From assembly GCA_023432805.1 (NCBI GenBank), contig JAEYUG010000070.1:1-11718 (forward strand): a stretch of DNA of 11,718 bases, given 5' to 3'. The notes beneath the pieces are model-generated. The model was not told where the DNA came from. It did no database searches and saw only the letters and a program-made list of their open reading frames with translations. The stretch is from Bacteroidota bacterium. Lineage in GTDB: Bacteria > Bacteroidota > Ignavibacteria > SZUA-365. Made by a program: the position numbers and the translations under genes. This document shows, piece by piece, positions 7,147 through 11,718 of this stretch; within the stretch, counting starts at the first letter, position 1; each line of letters opens with the position of its first letter.

Positions 7147-8421
7147 ATGCATCGCATGCTCGATCTCTCCTACGGATCGGACCGCCTTTCCCTCGCGCTT
7201 CCGGCGGACTGGAATCCCGACATCCTCACACTTCCTGCGACGCCCCGTCCCATCGACGGGGCGTCGTGCGTTGCGTCCGTTCTCGACGCGCCGCTCGGTC
7301 TCCAGCCGCTCGAGCACTGGGCGCAGGCAGGAGACAGGGTGCTCGTCCTGGTGTCAGACAACACGCGCGTGTGCGCGAGCGACACGGCCGTGCCACTCGT
7401 GCTCGCACGACTTGCGGCAGCTGGTGTGCGCAAAGAGGATGTCGCGATCCTTTTTGCGAACGGCACGCATGCCCGCATGCGTGACGACGAGGTGCGGGCG
7501 CTGTTGACGCCGGAGGTGGTCGACGCGTATGTCGTCGAACAGCATGATGCCCGCGACGCAGCGGCGATGGTAGGCGTCGGTACGACACGATACGGCACGC
7601 ATGTGCTGCTCAATCGACGGGTCACGTGGTGCACACGGGCAGTCACGATCGGAACGGTGGTGCATCACTATTTCGCGGGATTCGGGGGGGGACCGAAGCT
7701 CTTCGTTCCTGGCATCGCCGCGTACGAGACAGCGGTTGCAAATCACCGACGCACATTGCGCGAGGACGGCACTTTCGACGAACGCTGCGCCGATGGACGT
7801 GTGGAGGACAATCCCGTTGCGCTCGACATCCGCGATGCGGCCCGGTTCATGCCGCCGACGTTTGCGCTCACGGTGCTGACCGATGCACACGGTGGAGTGA
7901 CTGATGCGCTCGCAGGCGAGATGTTCGCGGTGCACGACGCGGCCTGCCGTCGCGTTGATGCGCGTGCTGTGGTCGAGGTCGACGCAGCGTATGACGTCGT
8001 GATCGTGAGTGCCGGGGGCTGGCCGAAGGACATCAATCTCATCCAGTCCCACAAGAGTCTGCACCACGCCGCCGCGATCGCGCGCGAGGGCGCGACGATC
8101 ATCTGTGTTGCCGAGTGCAGGGAAGGGGTCGGGAACGAACGCATCCGCGCCCTGTTCGATCTGGAGGAGGGGGCGCTGAAACAGCATGTGCTCGCCCACT
8201 ACGAAATGAACGCGCACACGGTTGTGGCCCTGCGTGGGAAGGCATCGCGCTTCGACGTGCAGATGTTGAGCGCGCTCGACCGGCGTGATGTCGAGCGCCT
8301 GGGGTACCGGGTCGCAGGCTCGCTGGGGGAAGCTGTTGCCGCCGCACGCGCGCGGCATGGTGCCGCAGCGCGCGTGGCGGTTGTGCCGAATGGATCGCTC
8401 GTGGTGCCGCGGGTGCGGTGA
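7147..8421 (+). CDS. LarA-family nickel-pincer-nucleotide racemase/epimerase homologue
   Basis: The 424-residue product matches the lactate racemase LarA family (former DUF2088) in length and motif order: LSYG and LALP near the start; SDNTR (D71, R74); NGTH (H108); HHYFAGFGGGPKLFVPG with H173/H174 and K184; NH at H200; GGWPKDINLIQSHKSL with Q300 and K303; and a CVAEC..GVG loop. In LarA the lysine equivalent to K184 carries the nickel-pincer cofactor covalently and the histidine equivalent to H200 helps hold nickel; the other histidines move the substrate hydride/proton. All are present, so the enzyme looks active. The position I align with the LarA active-site tyrosine is Ile299, and TRP is TRV, so the substrate may not be lactate; other 2-hydroxy acids are known in the family. 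The cofactor genes larB, larC and larE are not in the window. ATG 7147 is only 2 nt after GGAGG; ATG 7156 (spacing 11 nt) is an alternative start. The frame is open further upstream, but that part overlaps the NHL gene. Confidence 0.88.
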   Translation: MHRMLDLSYGSDRLSLALPADWNPDILTLPATPRPIDGASCVASVLDAPLGLQPLEHWAQAGDRVLVLVSDNTRVCASDTAVPLVLARLAAAGVRKEDVAILFANGTHARMRDDEVRALLTPEVVDAYVVEQHDARDAAAMVGVGTTRYGTHVLLNRRVTWCTRAVTIGTVVHHYFAGFGGGPKLFVPGIAAYETAVANHRRTLREDGTFDERCADGRVEDNPVALDIRDAARFMPPTFALTVLTDAHGGVTDALAGEMFAVHDAACRRVDARAVVEVDAAYDVVIVSAGGWPKDINLIQSHKSLHHAAAIAREGATIICVAECREGVGNERIRALFDLEEGALKQHVLAHYEMNAHTVVALRGKASRFDVQMLSALDRRDVERLGYRVAGSLGEAVAAARARHGAAARVAVVPNGSLVVPRVR

Positions 8422-8434
8422 GGATTGACGGAGG

Positions 8435-8914
8435 TCAGAGGGTGATGATGATGACGGTCCCCTCGATGCGGGTCGACCAGGTGCGCAGGGAGGCGGTGGC
8501 CGGTCCCGCAAGACGCGCACCGTTGGTTGCATCGAAACGCGATCCGTGACATCCACAGACGATCTGCGTTCCAACGAGCGAGCCGCTCGAGGCGGGACCC
8601 AGGTCGCACTGCTCATGCGTGCAGACCCGAGAGAGCGTGGTCGCTTGGGTCCCGGAGAGACGGAACACATTCACCCTCGATCCGTCAGGGAGATTGACGG
8701 CCATGAAGCTGCCTGTGTTTGCGAGCGCCGCGTAGGTGCCGGATGCTGTATCGAGACGCATCTCCGTGTCGCCGTTCGGTATGACGGGATTTGTCTCCTC
8801 GCTCGTGCAGCCGGCGATGGGAAGGAGGACGGAGGTCGCGGCGAAGGTGCCGACGACGCCGATGCTCTTGCGCAGGAAGTTGCGGCGCGACGGGGTGGGG
8901 GTCGAGTCGTTCAT
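8435..8914 (-). CDS. Tat-exported Rieske [2Fe-2S] lipoprotein
   Basis: The 159-residue product has a twin-arginine signal, SRRNFLRK (residues 9-16), followed by a hydrophobic stretch and a lipobox IAGC ending at C36. It should be folded in the cytosol, exported by Tat and lipid-anchored outside the inner membrane. The Rieske centre is intact: VCTHEQC (C98 and H100) and VCGCHGSRFD (C120 and H123) supply the two Cys and two His iron ligands, and C103 with C122 fit the stabilising disulphide of bc1-type Rieske domains. The protein is little more than the Rieske domain plus a short leader. ATG at 8914 is chosen because GGAG lies 6 nt upstream on this strand (8921-8924); ATG 8926 would add four residues. 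No cytochrome b, cytochrome c or oxidase subunit is adjacent, so the redox partner is unknown. The gene converges with the LarA-like gene, 13 nt apart, leaving no room for a terminator, and is divergent from valS. Confidence 0.92.
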   Translation of the reverse strand: MNDSTPTPSRRNFLRKSIGVVGTFAATSVLLPIAGCTSEETNPVIPNGDTEMRLDTASGTYAALANTGSFMAVNLPDGSRVNVFRLSGTQATTLSRVCTHEQCDLGPASSGSLVGTQIVCGCHGSRFDATNGARLAGPATASLRTWSTRIEGTVIIITL

Positions 8915-8965
8915 GTGTATCTCCATGGCTGCGCACGGCAGCAGGTGGACGTATGTCGGTGAAAT

Positions 8966-8986
8966 GTGATCGGCGAAGATGATCAC
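8966..8986. promoter_or_regulatory. Inverted repeat GTGATC-N9-GATCAC, possible operator
   Basis: GTGATC at 8966-8971 and GATCAC at 8981-8986 are perfect 6-bp inverted arms with a 9-nt spacer. The 21-bp dyad lies in the divergent region, about 50 nt upstream of the Rieske start and 160 nt upstream of valS. Size and symmetry fit a dimeric regulator site. I cannot name a regulator, and chance occurrence is possible. Confidence 0.3.
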
Positions 8987-8987
8987 T

Positions 8988-9002
8988 GCGAAGCTTCGAA
9001 GC
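8988..9002. repeat. Overlapping palindromes CGAAGCTTCG and GCTTCGAAGC
   Basis: CGAAGCTTCG (8989-8998) and GCTTCGAAGC (8993-9002) are two perfect 10-bp palindromes sharing six bases, so GAAGCTTCGAAGC reads as tandem mirror units. They sit 2 nt after the GTGATC dyad in the same intergenic region and may belong to the same control site. Confidence 0.35.
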
Positions 9003-9039
9003 AAGTCAGGGAATTCCGACACGCGAGGCGAACGGAGGC

Positions 9040-9059
9040 GACGGACGGGGGCGTCCGTC
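9040..9059. promoter_or_regulatory. Perfect 8-bp hairpin in the valS leader/divergent region
   Basis: GACGGACG (9040-9047) and CGTCCGTC (9052-9059) form a perfect stem around GGGG. A GGAGG just outside the left arm (9034-9038) and CTCCC just outside the right arm (9060-9064) could lengthen the stem imperfectly. TTTTT follows at 9069-9073, but the 9-nt gap from the stem makes a classic terminator doubtful. No plus-strand gene precedes it closely, so it is either a DNA-level site or, if valS transcription starts upstream, part of its leader. Confidence 0.4.
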
Positions 9060-9075
9060 CTCCCGTGCTTTTTCG

Positions 9076-9083
9076 TATCTTGC
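9076..9083 (+). promoter_or_regulatory. TATCTTGC box, possible valS promoter element
   Basis: TATCTTGC, within CGTATCTTGC, lies 65 nt upstream of the valS start and just after a T-run. It resembles the TATTTTGC box before the kinase gene and is partly like the Bacteroidota -7 consensus TAnnTTTG. No clear -33 TTG is seen at the expected distance, which lies in the hairpin. Weak evidence. Confidence 0.22.
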
Positions 9084-9148
9084 GGGATTGAATGCGCTTG
9101 GATGCAGGTGCATCCCGCAGCACCACCGACCAACGAATCCCGCCGCAG

Positions 9149-11718
9149 ATGAGCGACACACCGACCGACCCGAACACCCTCGCCTCCGCCTATACTCCCG
9201 CAGACGTCGAAGACCGCTGGTACGCATTCTGGGAAGACCAGAAGCTCTTCCACGCCGATCCCGATACGGCGCGCCAGCCCTACACCATCGTCATTCCCCC
9301 GCCGAACATCACCGGCATGCTCACGATGGGACACGTGCTCAACAACACGTTGCAGGACATCTTCATCCGCTGGAACCGCCTGCTTGGCCGCCACGCCGCG
9401 TGGATTCCCGGCACCGATCACGCCGGCATCGCCACGCAGACCGTCGTCGAGAAGACACTCAAGCGTGAGGAGGGAACAAGCCGGCATGACCTCGGTCGCG
9501 AGGCCTTCATCGAACGCGTCTGGGAATGGCGGGAAAAGTATGGCGACATCATCACCACGCAGCTGCGCAAGCTCGGCGTGTCGTGCGACTGGGATCGCCT
9601 CGTCTTCACGATGGATCCCGCACTCAGCGACGCCGTGCGCGAGGTATTCATCCGTCTCTACCGCAAGGGACTCATCTACCGCGGCAAGCGCATCATCAAC
9701 TGGGATCCCGTCTCCCACACGGCGCTCAGCGACGAGGAGGTCGTCCACAAGGATCTCGCCGGCAAGTTGTACCACTTCCGCTACCCGGTGATCGTCGACG
9801 GAAAGCCTTCGACCGACACCTTTCTCGTCGTCGCAACCACGCGTCCCGAAACCATGCTGGGCGACACGGCCGTCGCGGTGCATCCCACCGACGAACGCTA
9901 CGCGCGCTTTGTCGGTGGCCAGGTGCTGCTGCCGCTCATGAACCGTCCGATTCCCGTCATCGCAGATGAGTATGTGGATCCCACCTTCGGCACGGGCGTG
10001 GTCAAGATCACGCCGGCCCACGATCCCAACGACTTCGAGGTGGGGAAGCGTCATGACCTCGCGCAGATCAATGTGATGGACGTCGACGCGTCGATCAACG
10101 CGGAAGGCGGCGTCTATGCGGGGCTCGACCGCTTCGAGGCGCGCACGCGCGTCGTGGCCGATCTGGAGGCGCTCGGGCTCGTCGAGAAGATCGACGAGTA
10201 CGCGCACTCGGTGGGATTCAGCGACCGCACCGACGTGCCGGTCGAACCGTTCCTGTCGGACCAGTGGTTCGTCAGCATGAAGCAGCTCGCCGAACCCGCG
10301 CTCGAGGCCGTGCGCGCAGGCGAGATCCGCTTCCATCCCGAGCGGTGGACCCGCACCTACGAGCACTGGATGACGAACATCCGCGACTGGACCATTTCGC
10401 GGCAGCTGTGGTGGGGTCACCGGATTCCCGTCTACTACTGCGATGCGTGCGGATGGATGGACGCCCTGCACGAGCATCCGGGTGCATGTCCCACCTGCGG
10501 CGCCGAGGGCGTGCGGCAGGATGAGGACGTGCTCGACACCTGGTTCTCGTCGTGGCTCTGGCCCTTCAGCGTGCACGGCTGGCCGAACGACAGCGAGGCG
10601 CTGCGCTACTTCTACCCGACGCATCTGCTCGTGACCGCGCCCGACATCATCTTCTTCTGGGTCGCGCGCATGATCATGGCAGGGCTCGAATTCATGAAGG
10701 ACATCCCCCTGCCCGACGGATCGCCGCGCACCGAGACGAAGGACCTCGTGCCCTTCCACGACGTGTACTTCACGAGCATCATCCGCGACGAGCAGGGACG
10801 CAAGATGTCGAAGAGCCTCGGCAACTCGCCGAATCCCCTCGACGTGATCGCCACCTACGGCGCCGACGCGCTGCGCTTCACCGTGATCTACCTCGCACCG
10901 CTGGGACAGGACGTGCTCTTCAGCGAATCCAAATGCGAGCTCGGCCGCAACTTCGCCAACAAGATCTGGAACGCCGCGCGCTTCCTGCTCATGCACAAGG
11001 CGAAGGCCGAGGAAGACGGCGCATGGCAGTACCGCAACAGCCGCTGGGCGCGCACCGACGGGGCGGTCGCACTCGACCTCGCGCCCGCCGCCAGCACGAT
11101 GGAGCTCGAGGACCGGTGGATCATCAGCCGCCTCAACGAATCCATCCGCGACCTGCGCGAGGGCATGGAGCGCTACCGCATCAACGACGCGGCCAAGCAG
11201 CTCTACGACGTGATCTGGCATGACTTCTGCGACTGGTACATCGAACTGATCAAGGAGCGTCTGTACTCGCCCGACGAGAAGCTGCGGCGCGTCACGCTCG
11301 CGCGTGCACTGCACGTATTCGACGCGCTGCTGCGGCTGCTGCATCCCTTCATGCCTTTCGTGACAGAGGAGATTTGGCACAAGCTCGAACCGGGCCGCGA
11401 CGATCGCAGCATCATGAACGAGCAGCTTCCCACCTGCGACGAGGCAGCCATCGACGCAGTGGTCGTCGAAGACATGACGTTCCTTCAGGAACTCGTCGAG
11501 GGTGTACGCACCGTGCGTGGCGAGATGAACATTCCCCCGGCACGTGAATGTACGGTGGTCATCAATTGCCTTGGCGAGCGGCATGCGACCGCGATCCGCG
11601 AGAACACGCACTTCCTGCAGCGGCTCGCGCGCATCTCCGACGTCGAAGTGGGCAGGGATCTGCCGCGGCCGCGCCTGTCGGGCAGTCTCGTGATCGGTGG
11701 GGAGGATGTATACATTCC
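9149..11718 (+). CDS. valS: Valyl-tRNA synthetase, 3' end missing
   Basis: The frame runs without a stop from ATG 9149 to the window end: 856 full codons plus two bases. Class I core: PPPNITGMLTMGH with the HIGH-type box read as TMGH (59-62), then GTDHAGIATQ, and KMSKS at 552-556. The CP1 editing domain, which hydrolyses mischarged threonyl-tRNA(Val), is marked by TTRPETMLGDTAV (TRPET from 231) and ITPAHDPNDF (287-296). A CxxC pair of pairs (C431, C434, C447, C450) before RQDEDVLDTWFSSWLWPFS suggests a zinc knuckle. DWTISRQLWWGHRIPVYY precedes it. The anticodon-binding helical domain runs from about 660 onward. The last visible residues (LVIGGEDVYI) fit the strand before the C-terminal coiled coil, so only the tail is lost. 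The enzyme charges tRNA(Val) with valine in the cytosol and is an essential housekeeping gene. No Shine-Dalgarno is evident before ATG 9149. The start agrees with a normal N-terminus (YTPADVEDRWYAFW soon after). Confidence 0.97.
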   Translation, partial: MSDTPTDPNTLASAYTPADVEDRWYAFWEDQKLFHADPDTARQPYTIVIPPPNITGMLTMGHVLNNTLQDIFIRWNRLLGRHAAWIPGTDHAGIATQTVVEKTLKREEGTSRHDLGREAFIERVWEWREKYGDIITTQLRKLGVSCDWDRLVFTMDPALSDAVREVFIRLYRKGLIYRGKRIINWDPVSHTALSDEEVVHKDLAGKLYHFRYPVIVDGKPSTDTFLVVATTRPETMLGDTAVAVHPTDERYARFVGGQVLLPLMNRPIPVIADEYVDPTFGTGVVKITPAHDPNDFEVGKRHDLAQINVMDVDASINAEGGVYAGLDRFEARTRVVADLEALGLVEKIDEYAHSVGFSDRTDVPVEPFLSDQWFVSMKQLAEPALEAVRAGEIRFHPERWTRTYEHWMTNIRDWTISRQLWWGHRIPVYYCDACGWMDALHEHPGACPTCGAEGVRQDEDVLDTWFSSWLWPFSVHGWPNDSEALRYFYPTHLLVTAPDIIFFWVARMIMAGLEFMKDIPLPDGSPRTETKDLVPFHDVYFTSIIRDEQGRKMSKSLGNSPNPLDVIATYGADALRFTVIYLAPLGQDVLFSESKCELGRNFANKIWNAARFLLMHKAKAEEDGAWQYRNSRWARTDGAVALDLAPAASTMELEDRWIISRLNESIRDLREGMERYRINDAAKQLYDVIWHDFCDWYIELIKERLYSPDEKLRRVTLARALHVFDALLRLLHPFMPFVTEEIWHKLEPGRDDRSIMNEQLPTCDEAAIDAVVVEDMTFLQELVEGVRTVRGEMNIPPARECTVVINCLGERHATAIRENTHFLQRLARISDVEVGRDLPRPRLSGSLVIGGEDVYI

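Noticed and set aside
7354..8670. Minus-strand open frame of 438 codons spanning the LarA-like gene and the Rieske gene end.
   Set aside because: It overlaps two genes with intact catalytic motifs in other frames and has no recognisable domain.
8435..11611. Very long open frame on the minus strand, 1058 codons, running across the complement of valS.
   Set aside because: Only its last 160 codons (8435-8914) encode a recognisable protein, with its own ATG and GGAG. The rest is antisense to the intact valS frame, is rich in His/Arg/Asp as expected from GC-rich complement reading, and has no motif.
1..11718. tRNA genes, CRISPR arrays, insertion sequences, prophage or toxin-antitoxin modules.
   Set aside because: I saw no cloverleaf-like segment, spaced repeats, transposase motifs or paired small genes; intergenic gaps are all short.

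Overview
The window is GC-rich DNA from a Gram-negative bacterium. It carries an outer-membrane-type polysaccharide exporter, a Wzc-like inner-membrane co-polymerase/kinase, and a Tat-dependent lipoprotein. The valyl-tRNA synthetase (KMSKS followed by LGNSPNPLD) resembles Bacteroidota-type enzymes as I remember them. Two upstream regions carry a TATYTTGC box that loosely resembles the Bacteroidota -7 element. My best guess is a GC-rich relative of the Bacteroidota/Chlorobi/Ignavibacteria group. This is inference from a few protein traits, not a placement.

Layout. Positions 2-7112, all plus strand, form an exopolysaccharide-flavoured region: the 3' end of an SLBB-domain polysaccharide export protein; a probable terminator; a complete Wzc-type chain-length regulator/tyrosine kinase with a very tyrosine-rich tail; a tryptophanase; a family 4 glycosyltransferase; and a secreted protein with a six-bladed NHL propeller. 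The kinase, tryptophanase and glycosyltransferase genes are spaced by 38 and 12 nt and look like one transcription unit. The NHL gene has its own 94-nt AT-rich leader and a good Shine-Dalgarno. Next (7147-8421) is a LarA-family nickel-pincer racemase gene whose ribosome-binding site lies inside a hairpin. It converges, with a 13-nt gap, on a minus-strand gene for a Tat-exported Rieske lipoprotein (8435-8914). A 234-nt divergent intergenic region with several inverted repeats separates that gene from valS (9149 to the window end, incomplete).

How the genes may work together. The exporter fragment and the kinase would form the trans-envelope machine for a surface polysaccharide, and the glycosyltransferase would add a sugar. 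The NHL protein may act in the periplasm or outside the cell, but nothing ties it directly to the polysaccharide. Tryptophanase, the LarA homologue, the Rieske protein and ValS have no obvious pathway link to each other. The tryptophanase sitting between capsule genes is the most curious neighbourhood.

No tRNA, rRNA, CRISPR array, insertion sequence or phage gene was seen. No gene-free stretch exceeds 300 nt. I did not find a clearly new multi-gene system. The leads are the tyrosine tail, the tryptophanase placement, the LarA homologue with its occluded ribosome site, and the palindrome-rich valS/Rieske intergenic region.
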